From NCBI RefSeq assembly GCF_000516985.1, contig NW_006917094.1:868001-932000 (forward strand): DNA of 64,000 nt. The letters run 5' to 3'. Source of the stretch: Pestalotiopsis fici W106-1 (lineage: Eukaryota; Ascomycota; Sordariomycetes; Amphisphaeriales; Sporocadaceae). The translations under genes were made by a program, and so were the position numbers. The notes beneath the pieces are model-generated. The model did no database searches. It saw nothing but the letters and a program-made list of their open reading frames with translations, and was not told where the DNA came from. Below are positions 34,866 to 45,995 of the stretch, in pieces; within the stretch, counting starts at the first letter, position 1, and each line of letters opens with the position of its first letter.

Positions 34866-35579
34866 ATGCCGCCAGCACACCCTACACGTGAATCACCCTT
34901 CCGAGGCTGGGATCAACACCGAACTCGCAAGCGACGCATCCGGGGCAGTCCGGCGCCAAAGCACATTCAAGAATACCGGATGGATCCGGCCAAGTGGCTG
35001 ACATACCGACCGCCGGGGGCCCGACGCCGAAGAGGCGCCGCCGCCAGACTCACGACCGTGGACCGGGTTCTCGGCAAGGACAAGGATGAGCTCATCTGCC
35101 TCGTGTGCCAGGAGTTTGACGAGTCGTGCGACAATGACGAGTGCCGACTCTTCTGGGCGCGGGGTCCCGTCCGCCGCGTCAAAAAGTGCCTCGAGATCCG
35201 GCACACGGGCAGCGCGGACCTGGGCTACGGCGTCTACGTCAAGCCGGGCCGGCAGATCCTCAAGGACCGATACCTGGGCGAGTACATGGGCGAGCTGATC
35301 CCGCCCGGCACTGGGGACGACTTGTACACGTTTGACATCCCCAACGTGGCGCGCGTCAGCGCCGATACGCACGGTAATGTGTCGCGCTTCTTTAACCATT
35401 CGTGTGATCCCAATATCGCGGCCCACGTGGAGCTCATTGGCGGGAGGCAGGCCGTTGTGTTTCGCGCCCTCCGGAATATCAATGCGGGTGAACAGATCCT
35501 AGTGGATTATGGTGAAGAATATTTTGCTGACAATGATATGAGCTGTAAGTGTGGGCATCCACACTGTGAACACAGTTGA
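34866..35579 (+). CDS. Small stand-alone SET-domain protein
   Basis: A single exon of 237 residues. The N-terminal 75 residues are basic (TRKRRIRGS, ARRRRGAAAR). A cysteine cluster with spacing CX2CX6CX4C (starting CLVC) precedes the SET domain, which contains GYGVYVKPGRQI, DRYLGEYMGELI, RFFNHSCDPN (about residues 174-183) and GEQILVDYGEEYF. It ends with a post-SET-like CKCGHPHC. SAM-binding (NHSC) and the catalytic Tyr of DYGEEY are present, so lysine methyltransferase activity is plausible. It lacks the nine-Cys pre-SET of Clr4/DIM-5 and the large N-termini of Set1 or Set2. The substrate is unknown. The gene is GC-rich and intronless, and the start is the first ATG. Confidence 0.85.
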   Translation: MPPAHPTRESPFRGWDQHRTRKRRIRGSPAPKHIQEYRMDPAKWLTYRPPGARRRRGAAARLTTVDRVLGKDKDELICLVCQEFDESCDNDECRLFWARGPVRRVKKCLEIRHTGSADLGYGVYVKPGRQILKDRYLGEYMGELIPPGTGDDLYTFDIPNVARVSADTHGNVSRFFNHSCDPNIAAHVELIGGRQAVVFRALRNINAGEQILVDYGEEYFADNDMSCKCGHPHCEHS

Positions 35580-37041
35580 CCGATATACACGAGGTTTTCA
35601 TTCCCTTTTTTCCCCCCTGGCTTTTCCATTTCCCCCAGTCTTTAGAAAGATGAAAAAAATATAAACAATTTAATGCAAGAATACAGGGATTTGATACTTG
35701 ATAAAGATTTGAGTTATGATATAAATTGTGTGTTATTTTTACAGCACTTGAGTTCTATTCCCACGGGGCGGACTATGGCGGATAAGTTCAAAGACCACAA
35801 CCGATGCGATGCGGCTCTTGGGTAATTGCCATTTTTAGGAGACAGAAACCTTGCTGCAGGGCACTCTTGGGCACGGGAGCCTTATAGTTGAGGCAGGCAT
35901 GCATTCACCAGCCAGAGTCATCATGATCTGATAAGTATTTTTTTTTCTTCAGCAGAAGCAGGCTACCTTGGACCGTTGACATGACATGGGTTGATGATTG
36001 GCTGTCCATATTTCTAAGATTCTAGGACTACGTAGGCGCATTGACGACACTGAATGTAGTAAGTCAGCAAGCTCATTTGGGTATGATGGTTTGAAGGATC
36101 GATGATCGATCTCGGCGATTATTTAGTTTTCCTGACGTAGGATTCAGGAATCCCGACAGAAGCGTGTAGAAGCAGCGGAAGAAGAACAAGCCATCCCCAT
36201 TCAGTCTGCTGTCATTATGCGCATCAGTAACGATTACCGTGTGTATTGATGGCATAGGATGATGACGGCGATGTCATACATATGCAGGGCGTATCTTTTT
36301 CGACGAGGCGGTGTTTGTACTATGGTATGTTATGCTGACACATTTGGAAACAGACTCCTACTTTTGTTGCCTGAGATTTGAAATCAAGCACTAGTCAGTC
36401 CACTTGCCGTTGGTTAGATTACTTTTATTCAAAAACTGGATAGACGAAACAAACATGAAGGAGGGGTATGTACTGTCTCTGTACGGATACTGAAGCGGCT
36501 GAGGGTCAGTCAACATGTACCATTTTACTGTGTACATAGTGATCAATGTAGTACGTACCTACCTAAAGACGTACCTAAACTCTTCTGGTTTTTTTTTCGA
36601 CCTTTTATTTTTTCCACAGTTTTTGCTTTGAAAGTTGAACAGGAGGACGGAAACGTCGGTGAACCCTGCTTATTTAGAGCGGGTGCCTGCCCACCGGATC
36701 ACAGCCAATTGGGACATGGCGCCCAGCCAATCCCCGCTTAGCTCCATGTTTTCCCCCCTGACTGTTCGGCCATCTGCCGAGCTGAAGCTGAACGTGGACG
36801 TAATTGCACACACACACGAACCACGACCGTTGGCCAAAAAAACTTAACCTCTGTCATACAGCATTCTGACCTTTTTTTTGTTGCAAAGACTCCCTTTCTA
36901 GTTGCACCCAACCGTTTGCTTTTTTCTTTCCCCTTGGACGTCTGAAACGCGAGACTCCTCGCGACATGAGGCTTTCGCTAGTATGAAAGCCTCAACTCCA
37001 TGGGTCACGGTCACTGAAAGCCGCCCGTCTACGCCTCGAGC
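35580..37041. promoter_or_regulatory. Intergenic region between SET and Clr5 genes
   Basis: About 1.46 kb. It begins AT-rich (3' end of the SET gene) and ends in a pyrimidine-rich leader before the Clr5 gene. GTACGTACCTACCTAAAG-type repeats lie near 36548-36578. Open frames are short and unrecognised. Confidence 0.5.
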
Positions 37042-38588
37042 ATGGCCATGTCTCTGCCCGTCCGCCCTGTCCCTGCCCCGCCCCAGCGCGGGGACTGGGA
37101 ACGGTACAAGCAGCGCATCGCCCATCTCTATCTGGAAGAGAACAAACCCCTGAGAGAGGTTGCCGATATCATGCGGATCGAGCATGACTTTACTGCTACG
37201 TACGTATCGGCACTGCAGGAGCCCCGAGTCCTGAGCCCTTTTGGTTGACAGCCTTGCGCAGGCCCAAGATGTACAAACAGCGCTTTCACCAATGGGATTT
37301 TCGTAAGAACCTGAAGGCAGGCGAGGTCAAGAAATTCAAGGGCCTGACTGCAGCCGGCCACGAAACGCACTTGCCCGTCGTCCATGGCCGGAAGCTTGGT
37401 TCCAAACGACTCAAATCTCTGGTCATCAAGTCGAACCAGTCCATATCCAGGTCGCCAGAGGCCGAGAGCAGTCGCGGAACGCCGCTGCCGGGTAACATTG
37501 ATGTGCCAGGCGAATTCAACCTGGCGGAACTTGCGCTCAAAGCCGTTACGTCATACTCACGATCTCAGCTGGAAAACCGCATTTGGGACTTGACGGGTTC
37601 TAAGGACGACAGAACGGAAACATATTACTGGGGTGTCGGTATCGAGCTGGCGGCCTACAAAATCGCCGATAAACATGATCTGGCTGCCAACTTTCAAGTC
37701 TTGAACAAGTGTTGCGACGAATACCGACTTGTCCTGAGAAAGCAGGACCCCCTCTTGATCTGGGCGACGTACAAAGCCATACTTAGGTTGTCCCAGTCGG
37801 GCGAAGACCTGGCCATGGCCTTTGCAAAACTGGCCGCAGGGTTGAGTGTTATAGAATTCGGTCGCACCCATCCTCTGGCGGTGCTTTGGACTAGCTTACG
37901 ACGAATGGGTATGGACGAGGTGCGTCGGGCAGCAGTACCCATTATCGACGCGCAATTTGAGCTCCTCCGCGACCACCAGGGCTCAGACAATACTTTCTGG
38001 CCTAGTCAGGTGATCGTCTTGATCAAAAAGCTTCACGACATGCACCTACTCACGCCCGAGGCCACAGTGGAAAAGCTGAATAGTTGCATTCAATGGATCC
38101 AACAGCATCCCGGACCGGATGTACAACGCACCGAGGAACTGCTCAACTCGACACGCATGTACATCACCTGCATATACATTGACGCTGGACAGTACGAAGA
38201 GGCCGACACAATTCTCCGTGTAGTTGAGAATTGGATAGAAACTGGCGGGCAGCCCAAGGACTTTCAGCGAGTCAACTGCGCAGAAATCCGTGCCGAGTTG
38301 GACGCCAATGTAGGAAAACTCGAAAGCGCCGAATTCCACTACAAGAAGGGGCTCCAAATAGCGCAAGAGCTATTGTGGCAGGTTGACCCTGGGCGGATAG
38401 GCTTCTCGTTTAGGGCTTTGGAGAAGTTCTACCTCGACCATGGCCGGACTGCAGCGGCCCAGGCCGTGAGGCATGGTTACAACGAGCATCTCAAGTCCAT
38501 GGTGGGAGAGTGTTCGCAGGATGGGGAACTGGTATTAGACAACCTGAAAGAAGAAGACGATGTGATACAAGACTCGGATCTGGATTAA
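37042..38588 (+). CDS. Clr5-domain protein with TPR-like helical repeats
   Basis: Two exons, 37042-37199 and 37262-38588, give 494 residues. The Clr5 domain occupies residues about 15-72: DWERYKQRIAHLYLEEN, PLREVADIMRIEHDFTAT, then MYKQRFHQWDFRKN across the 62-nt intron (donor GTACGT, acceptor GCGCAG). Fungal Clr5 domains are common at the N-terminus of proteins of mostly unknown role, some linked to nucleic acid binding. The rest is helical and repeat-like, for example YEEADTILRVVENWIE and SAEFHYKKGLQIAQELL, consistent with tetratricopeptide-type repeats. The tail is acidic. The joined reading TATPKMYKQR confirms the splice. The start could alternatively be the Met two codons later. Confidence 0.88.
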
Positions 38589-39665
38589 CAAATCTATTGG
38601 ATGTCAACTGAGGAGGACAGCGGCTTGATCCCACTTATCAACAGGAAGCATGTTTTGGGAAGAAGAGACCAGGCCAAGAAGAAGCAAGAAGACCTGGCAA
38701 CACTTGTAGGTATAGATGCGATGTTAAATAGGCGTGTTTACGCTTTTGTAGTTTGTTTGATACCCTGGCAATATTTATCAGACGTTTGTTTTTTTTTGCC
38801 CTCTTTCTTTCTTTCTGTTTTTGCGAGTTGCAGATAATGGACTTGGTTCTGCTTGTCGTTTTGAGCATGCATTTCTCCATATCAAAAATTATCTATATAC
38901 ATACAACAATATCCAATATCTACAGTGACACGAGAACTTGATTGTTCCGAAGCCGATCGGGTGTCGCCCGATCGCTGATCCATCTGCCCAGCGGAAACAG
39001 ACGTTGGGGATAAAACGTGGACCTGGACAAAGCACGCACCTGGCATCTGAGATTCTGGGGGGGGGGGGGGCGGCGGGCGGCAGTGGACTCCGCTTGGAGA
39101 TCACAGATCAATGACCGCTAGCATCGTTAGTAGATTCGCTTGGCCTAAAATAGTCACCTACCTGGTCTGGGGGGTGCACTGGCCATGTCCGAAAATTGAC
39201 CAGTTTCTCTCTCTCCCTGTGGCTTCCAAGCCCCCAAACGAAGGTCAATCGCGTCCCCTGTGTTTGGTCCCCTTTTTTGTCTTCGGGACCTCACAGCCAG
39301 CACAGCAGACAGCAGCGACAAGTCCAGTGCAGCACGTGCCAACCTTCATTTCCCTCTCCCCCAAGTCCCAACCTAGACCGAAGCTAAAACATTTCCAAAT
39401 TCGAACTGGGACGCGCCCATACACAAGATTGCTCAATCGTCTTCGATTCGTTCTGCTAATCCAACTTGAGGCGACCAGTCCAAGTCAGTCACTGCCTCAT
39501 CACCTTTACGTATCAACCTCGAGTCGCCCGCTCGCTATCGAAATCCAACGTCATCTGCCGCATTCATACGAGAAAAAAACAAAGCCGTCTTGCTCCTAAA
39601 TCTCCATCACTGCTGCCGCCGAACCCATTCCAATCCTGCGAACCAAATTTCACCAAACATACACC
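38589..39665. promoter_or_regulatory. Promoter and leader of the SPT small subunit gene
   Basis: About 1.08 kb. The first part is the 3' end of the Clr5 gene. From about 39110 the plus strand is pyrimidine-rich, and an open frame of 162 codons at 39111-39599 runs through it. I regard that frame as leader because its content is low-complexity Ser/Pro with no recognisable motif. A run of 14 G lies at 39057-39070. Confidence 0.5.
39057..39070. repeat. G14 homopolymer
   Basis: Fourteen consecutive G, followed by CGGCGGGCGG, about 600 bases upstream of the SPT small subunit gene. It is a site prone to slippage and assembly error and is compatible with G-quadruplex formation. Confidence 0.9.
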
Positions 39666-40031
39666 ATGGAGTACCGTCGCAAGTCTGATGAGCCCACATC
39701 TGCCATCCAGCGCTTTGGGCGCTGGCTACGCCTCAAGCAGTACCAAGTCGAGGTCACCTTTGCCGTCTACATGTTTACGCCCACCGAGAAGTTTGTCTTC
39801 TGGTCCGTCGTCTTCCTGCTCTTCTCCATGACCGCCATTGCTTCGGCCCTGTACCTGCCGCAGCACCTTGCCTTCCTCATTGACCGCGCCTGGTTCTACG
39901 TCAATGGCGGAGAGGCGAGCAGCGGCAGCGGTGCCCTCGCATCCGTCAACAAGGAGGCCATGTCGCTATCGGTGACCTCGCTGGCAGCCGCTGTCACGGA
40001 AGCTGCCGGAACCACTGCACGAGAACTGTGA
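39666..40031 (+). CDS. Serine palmitoyltransferase small subunit-like protein
   Basis: A single exon of 121 residues. The core at residues about 20-75 has LRLKQYQVEVTFAVYM, TPTEKFVFWSVVFLLF and ALYLPQHL. This matches the ssSPT pattern of a short amphipathic part, a YQVEVTF...TPxEKFVF signature and one membrane span. Such subunits activate serine palmitoyltransferase, the first enzyme of sphingolipid synthesis, in the ER. The Ser/Ala-rich tail of about 40 residues is extra compared with the short animal versions. Assignment is by motif recognition, and no other SPT gene is in the window. Confidence 0.8.
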   Translation: MEYRRKSDEPTSAIQRFGRWLRLKQYQVEVTFAVYMFTPTEKFVFWSVVFLLFSMTAIASALYLPQHLAFLIDRAWFYVNGGEASSGSGALASVNKEAMSLSVTSLAAAVTEAAGTTAREL

Positions 40032-40437
40032 GATGAGGCCGAACCTGGTTTCCGAATATTAAAAACGACACTTTACAACCAAAAAGATTTAAATATATTA
40101 CCTACCTAATACAGACCTGTCATAGAGGTTTACGATCAAGGCGTTTGGCGCAAGAATGGATTTGGGAAATTGCATTTGACCATTGGTGCGGTCCAGTCGA
40201 GCATTGGGAAAAGACGAGCGATTCCTCATGTATACACTTGCGAGATGCAACGCATAGAAATCGGCTTGTGCAATGGGCAGATACAGCTTATACAAATGCG
40301 TGTCGTGTATATCTTGCACGGTTTGCATTCTAATACGAAGAACGAAAGTATCAACAGCATGTTCTCATCTCCCATTCGATCTGCCCTCATCCTCGAGGCT
40401 TTCGTCGCAATGAGCAACTACATCATGATCTAATGAT
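40032..40437. other. Convergent intergenic region, SPT subunit to P450
   Basis: About 406 bases with two facing 3' ends. No gene or clear terminator structure was seen. Confidence 0.5.
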
Positions 40438-42224
40438 TCAAAGCCCTTGATGCATAGTCTGCAACAATGCAACGTCTCCCTCTGCCCAAGGTTGCTCGAT
40501 TTCAATGTTCCTGACCCATTGCGCGTGTTTTTCACTTCGTGGCGTGATGCGACATTGGAAAGGCTCTGGATGTCCGACGACTCCGGGCATGAAATCTATA
40601 CGTGGCTCAATGGCGTTGCCGCTCTTGTCGACAGCCTTGCTAATGTCAAACGCGGCCAAGCTTTGGGCGACGACAAGAAACATGTTTGCATCAGCCAGAT
40701 GTCGACCCGGGCAGATTCTTCGCCCGAAACCAAACACGAATGCAGTTGGGTTCGGCTCAGGGTTGGCGCCCAGAAATCTTTCCGGCCTAAACTGATCAGG
40801 TTCTGGGTACACATCTGGATCCTTTGTAAACCAAGCAATCGAGGGAATAATGAGAGACCCCTTGGGGATGCGGTATCCACGACATGTGTCTTCCTCGTCA
40901 GTCGCGTGCGGCAACCCCATCGGAGCAATGGGATTCCACCGGAGCGCTTCCTTGACGACGGCCTCGACATACAGCAACTGATCGCGGTCCTGGAACCCTG
41001 GGAGTCGTGTGCCGCCCGTGACGCGATCAATCTCTTCTCTCGCTCTCTTCTGCACCTCGGGAAACACCGTCATGGCCAGGAAAAAGAAGCCGAGCTGCGC
41101 GACGGTCGTGTCGGCGCCGCCGCTGTACAAGCCCGTGGCGCTGTCCCGAATGTGTTCCATTTCCTCGGCCGTGAGATCCTGCTGCTCGAGCAAGCCCGAG
41201 ATGAACGAGGGCTTGGCGTTGCCCGTCTTGATCTGCTCCTCGGCAAACGAAAAGGGGACGCCCCGGACATTGTCCCAGAGCTTGCGGTACTCGCGCGCCG
41301 TCTTTTGAAACCCGGCGCCCGGCAGCCACTCGGGGACGTGGCGCAGCCAGGGAATCACGTCGACGAGCCAGGCGCCCGGGACCGCGGCGTCGCTGAAGGC
41401 GGCCATGAACTTGTTGATTAGATCCACGAGGGGATCGCGACCCTTGGCCGTGGCTGTATATCCGTAGAGTGTTTCTAGCATGAGAGATCCCGATTCGCTG
41501 TATATTACCATTAGCAAATTAACTCGAATACTTGAACTTTTTAACATTATTTCATACGTACCGTTGTAGATGCTGCTCCAAGTCCTCTGGGTTGTTCATT
41601 GCATTCAGAAGAAAATGCCTGACCTGAAACTCGATGGCCGACTGAAATTTCGTCATGGAGCTCCGCGAGCCCATTTGTGCAGCCATGAGTCGCCTCTGTG
41701 AACGAAATTTGTGTCCATTCTGTTGAAAGGCCGGAAGGGCTCCGAATCCACAACTATTAAGAATCACCAAAGGTTAGAAATTCTGCACAACATGTTTTTT
41801 ATTTTCTTTTATAGTCAAAGACAAACCCCAAGACGCCAAAGGGGAAGAAGGAAAAGTAAGAGACTTACGTTTCCTGCGCAAACCGCTGAAACGGCCGACC
41901 AGAGTATTTTGCCGACCTCTTCTCCATCAATTCCAGCGCAATATCCTTGTCGTGAATGAGAATCATGGTTGTGCCCAGGGCCGTGACGGAGCTCAGGGGC
42001 CCGTAGCGGTCCTTGTGCTGGATCCAGTGCCGCCACTCGGGCACGCCCGGCGGCGGGAGGTCACGAATGTTGCCGAGCAGCGGCAGGCCCTTGGGTCCCG
42101 GTGGTAGTGGGAGTTGTTGTTGTTGCTGTTTGGTAAAGAAGAGCTTTTGCAGTGTCCAGGCGCCCAGGACCACGGCGCCCCATAACAGGACCCGGGTGCT
42201 GGTCTGGGTAATGTCGAAATCCAT
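40438..42224 (-). CDS. Cytochrome P450 monooxygenase
   Basis: Three exons, complement of 41869-42224, 41562-41753 and 40438-41497, give 535 residues. An N-terminal membrane anchor (residues about 10-30) is followed by the Pro-rich hinge LPLPPGPKGLPLLGN. The I-helix carries SGGADTT, the K-helix EALR, the PERF region QFRPERFLG, and the heme loop FGFGRRICPGRH with the Cys ligand near residue 445. All parts for a working microsomal P450 are present. The overall look is of the O-methylsterigmatocystin oxidoreductase-like group often seen in fungi, but the substrate cannot be inferred. No polyketide, peptide or terpene synthase lies in the window, so it is an orphan P450 here. Introns have GTAAGT and GTACGT donors. 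Confidence 0.93.
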
Positions 42225-42845
42225 TGTCGTTGTATTTTTGATATTGCTCTTCTAGACTGGAGAGAATGAGTATATTTGCTTCACAGCCATATGACGAAAT
42301 CGACAGATATCAGAGGGGTAAACAGGGTTATTATTATACCTACTTATTAGCCATCTGCCCGCCTGCCAGCTAGCCGAGTATTGCCAACCGAGTATCTGTT
42401 GTGTCACCCATCCACTGCTTTCTCTCATGCGCATACTTGTGCCGATCTTTGGATCCGCCCGAATCGATGCTGGCTGATTGCTAAAGATAATGCCAGCTGA
42501 GATCTTGCTGCGTCACATGCATTTGGAAGAAGGGAGAGAAAAAGAAAAAAGTCTCTCCAAAGGAGGCAGTGGCGACAAGTTTTCCCCATAAGTTATACGA
42601 TGCCGACAGTAGCCTATCAAGCATACGATATTAACAACTTTGCAGGAGCACAAGAAGCACACGTGCTGTTTGGAACGGATATCTACACCTTTTATTTGTC
42701 CAATAAAACCAGACAAGATCACGGCCGGCGCAGCACCCTCAATTCAATGGCTCGTACAAGATTGACTTTATTTGTAAATTGGCCATTCTCACAAGGACGC
42801 GTTCAATTGCAAAAAGATTGAGTTGCAGTCCCTGCCTCCATTATC

Positions 42846-42890
42846 TATACCTGGCCCCCTAGGCCATACTCCTAGGCTAGGGCCAGTATA
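42846..42890. repeat. Imperfect inverted repeat around CCTAGG motifs
   Basis: Arms TATACCTGGCCC and GGGCCAGTATA pair with one bulged base. The loop holds two palindromic CCTAGG copies. It could be a short hairpin element or a decayed miniature transposon end pair. Confidence 0.75.
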
Positions 42891-42921
42891 CTAATTGCAG
42901 ATCGCGCCAGCCTGAATAGTG

Positions 42922-42948
42922 TCTAGGTGGTCTAGGTGGTCTAGGTGG
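42922..42948. repeat. Three perfect copies of TCTAGGTGG
   Basis: A 9-base unit is repeated three times in tandem, directly downstream of the CCTAGG hairpin. Confidence 0.92.
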
Positions 42949-43004
42949 GAGCGGGGTCACGGTCTTGGGCACACACAAACTCGTTTCCCCTTGAGATAAA
43001 ACTT

Positions 43005-43026
43005 AGAAGAAGAAGAAGAAGAAGAG
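43005..43026. repeat. AGA trinucleotide microsatellite
   Basis: About seven uninterrupted AGA units in intergenic DNA. Confidence 0.9.
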
Positions 43027-43770
43027 AGCATGTAGGTGGGACATTTGATATCTGCCGTGTCATTGTAATTGGATAGAGATGTGTTTGTCTGGGTGCGCTG
43101 TCGCACTATCCATTTCTTATCCCGACTAGCACCTGGGCGATCATGAATTAAAATCTGCATGATTCGCAAGCAAATAGATGCCTCTTTGGAGTTGGCTCAC
43201 AATTGCGCCTGTATTTTTTGAAAGCTAGTGTGATTTCAGTCGATTAGGCACTTTAAAGAATCAAAAGTAGGTAGTATTTCGAAAAGGCTGTTGGCTAGAT
43301 TCCGTACACTGCTGGATACGCTGCCGCTTCTCGTGATGGTAGAAGCAGCTAACTAGCTATAGCTATACTGTGTACGGGCAAAAGCTATGGCGTTAGCATG
43401 CTATAATCTCTTCGTGAGCTCCCAATCGGGGCGAGGCTATGGAATAACCTCGTTTCTTGACAAATCCGCTCCAAACACGTGCCTTCCTGATCCTTTCTGT
43501 CCTTCAATGTATTCGCAAAAGTTACAACCCAACAAACTACGCATTCACGGAGTATGGTATACAATGACTTGGTTCGCATCATTATTACTCATTATTATCT
43601 TGCAAGAGTCTGTTCAGGCGGCAATCCTATCACATGCTTAGGATCTCTGTCCTAGCCCGTGTCACAGCTAGGCTGTGAATGCTTTTGCATTTTCTCCCAT
43701 GACACTTTTCTCATCCAGTGGGGAACTGCCCTCTAGTCCCTCCCACAGAGCGAAGAGATGAAAAAAAAAC

Positions 43771-44504
43771 CTATGCCGTCTCCGGAAGCACCAGCTCGCC
43801 CTTGGCCACGGCCTCGGCAACCAGCTGGTTGTAGATGGCCAGCTTTTCCTCGTAGAGACTCGAGCGCTTGCCGGGCGTGGCGTCGTCGCCGCCAAACTCG
43901 ACCACGGCCGCGTAGTAGACGTCGGCCAGGGCCTCGCAGATGCTCTCAAAGCTCCCATTGACCTCGCACTGGTAGTACAGGTCGTCCTTGAAGTTGCTGT
44001 CAATCGAGGCCTTGGCGCTGACGGTGAAGCGGCTCTGCTCTCGGTAGTTGGTGTACTGCAATGCAAGGAATATATTTCGTCAGCATTTAGGTAAGCCCAG
44101 TTATTTGATGGCAAATCAAACAGGGGTATGTATGCAGCAATGGGCTTCTTTTTATATACCCGCCGTACAGCCCAAATCAGGGTTGGCGAATTGACATATT
44201 ACTTTTTGCAGCACAAACACAAGGAGCCAACAAGACATATACTCACACCAAAGTCATGGCGGTTGCATGCCGGCTCATATGGGAATCCCAAAGGATTGTC
44301 AGGCGAGTCGGTGCAGCCGTCGCTGGTCCAGTCCAGATACGAAGGATCCTCAGCATTGCGCCGTGTGGTAAACTCGGGGAGCGTGATATCGAAGAGAATC
44401 TCGTCCGTTACAGCCTCGACATCATCCTGACGCTTGTCCGCCACCGGGACCGCGAGTGCGGCTGCGGGGAGGATGCAAAGGGACAGTGTGCTGATGAACC
44501 TCAT
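43771..44504 (-). CDS. Secreted fungal phospholipase A2
   Basis: Two exons, complement of 44247-44504 and 43771-44055, give 180 residues. The signal peptide is residues about 1-18. A Lys-Arg pair at residues 24-25 is a likely Kex2 processing site. The PLA2 core has LDWTSDGCTDSPDNPLG, then EPACNRHDFG with the catalytic His-Asp pair at residues 83-84, then YTNYREQSRF. Two further Cys follow (QCEVNGSFESIC), allowing two disulfides as in the short fungal/bacterial-type sPLA2. It hydrolyses the sn-2 acyl bond of phospholipids outside the cell. The intron has donor GTGAGT and acceptor TGCAG. The ATG at 44504 was chosen because upstream in-frame starts would bury the signal peptide. The tail ends ELVLPETA. 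Confidence 0.92.
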
Positions 44505-45995
44505 CTTGACGTATTCGCAACTTTGGACGGCGGGTGGGCTGGGCTGCTCAATGGATGGGAGCAATTGATTGTCGGCGAGCTGAGTCGAGGTTGGTCGGGC
44601 TGAGCTGCTGGGCCAACATTCCTCAAGCCACCATTCATGTCGCCGTCCATGCCATGATACTTATAGTCTCTTGCAAAAGCCCTCATGTTCATTTACCATG
44701 AGGGGTTACATTCCATCACATGCCTGTGGGATTCGTGTCCGACATAGGCGCCCCCAGCGGGGGCCAAGAACAACGTTGGCAAGTGCAGTCTTGGGATTCG
44801 TCCATGGCAGATGGATTCGAAAGGAGTTGAAGTTGCATCGTGCCGACGGGAATCCTGTATGGTCGCCGGCCAATTACTACGCTGGCCAACTGGACTGAAA
44901 AAAATCTTGCCGTTGCAGAGGACGATCGCAGTGGAGAGGCTCAGAGACACCCCCGGTGGCAGACTCGGTATTGGTGGTCTTACTATTGTAGGCGCCCGCG
45001 TTGTAACATGGCCAAGCTCCCTAACGGTTATCCCTGCCAGCACGTGGACCGCTGACTCGCTTCGGGATTGGCTATAGTGGCCCGGGATGAACGTATACTA
45101 AACCCCGAGCAACCTTCGGCCAAGTAACTCCCATTTCTTGGTTCACCTGGTTGCTACTCCAAAAAGGACACCGAATGGCGCTCTGCTGGCCTGTTTTGTT
45201 ATAGTCGTGCATGATACTCATTAAACAGAGTTGCGCGGCCTCGATACTATAGTAGTTTATTGCTCCATCTCCGCTCTTCGGGCGAGCTCAGGGTTTAGCG
45301 TTGAGAGAATCTGGGGATATTGCCGCTCTTTACGATCGATCAGATCCTTGAGATCTCTAGATGCTGGTATCCACCCTGTTACTCGTGATTTCAACTGTTA
45401 TTCGAGTCTTGGTCCGGCTGTGTTGCGGATGTATCAGAGTTGAACATATGCCAAGCGGATCGTATCGGAGATTGAGGACAGCTGATTTCTAATCACTTTG
45501 CTGGCCACGTTTTCTTCTAAAAACCCATACGCTTGCAAATGGTAAGTTGGCCGTCAGTGTCTCACAGAATCATGATTTCATTGTCGAATACGCGAGTAGG
45601 TACTGATGCTCGAAGGGGGGAACCAGCCCATCCCAAGACCAGAACAACTGGCATGGGCTGATAAATTGAAACAATCGGCATCCGCGGACGTCGAGCATAG
45701 TTGATGTACCGACTTATCTGCATGTTTTATAATAGTCGAAATGCCCGTAGAGATAATAGACATATCGTGAAGATTGCCACGAAGGCGCATTGAGAAATTG
45801 AGGGAAGCACCTTTGCATATTGCTTTTCGTGTTTGTCTCTTGTTCTTGACTTGAAGATCACTCGAAGGGATCTAACCGAGTCCTTGAATGGTCGAGGCCC
45901 CTAGGCTGGTTCACACTACGAGTGATTGGAAAGTTCTATGCGTCTCTCTCTGCTGATCACTTCTTATAACTAGATCAGACATAGAAATGACAGCT
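44505..45995. other. Intergenic region between PLA2 and Maf genes
   Basis: About 1.49 kb: the PLA2 promoter and the 3' end of the Maf gene. Open frames are short and unrecognised, and I see nothing else in it. Confidence 0.5.

Larger units (their letters stand above)
42225..43770. other. Intergenic region between P450 and PLA2 genes
   Basis: About 1.55 kb with the P450 promoter and the PLA2 3' end. It has a cluster of small repeats: a hairpin at 42846-42890, a 9-base tandem at 42922-42948 and an AGA run at 43005-43026. No gene is supported. Confidence 0.6.

Noticed and set aside
39111..39599. 162-codon plus-strand open frame upstream of the SPT subunit
   Set aside because: Ser/Pro-rich low-complexity leader-like sequence with no motif; kept only as untranslated region.
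40447..41421. 324-codon plus-strand open frame
   Set aside because: Antisense to the P450 with its heme and K-helix motifs.
40438..42224. Secondary-metabolite cluster around the P450
   Set aside because: No backbone synthase, transporter or zinc-cluster regulator lies in the window; neighbours are an SPT subunit and a PLA2.
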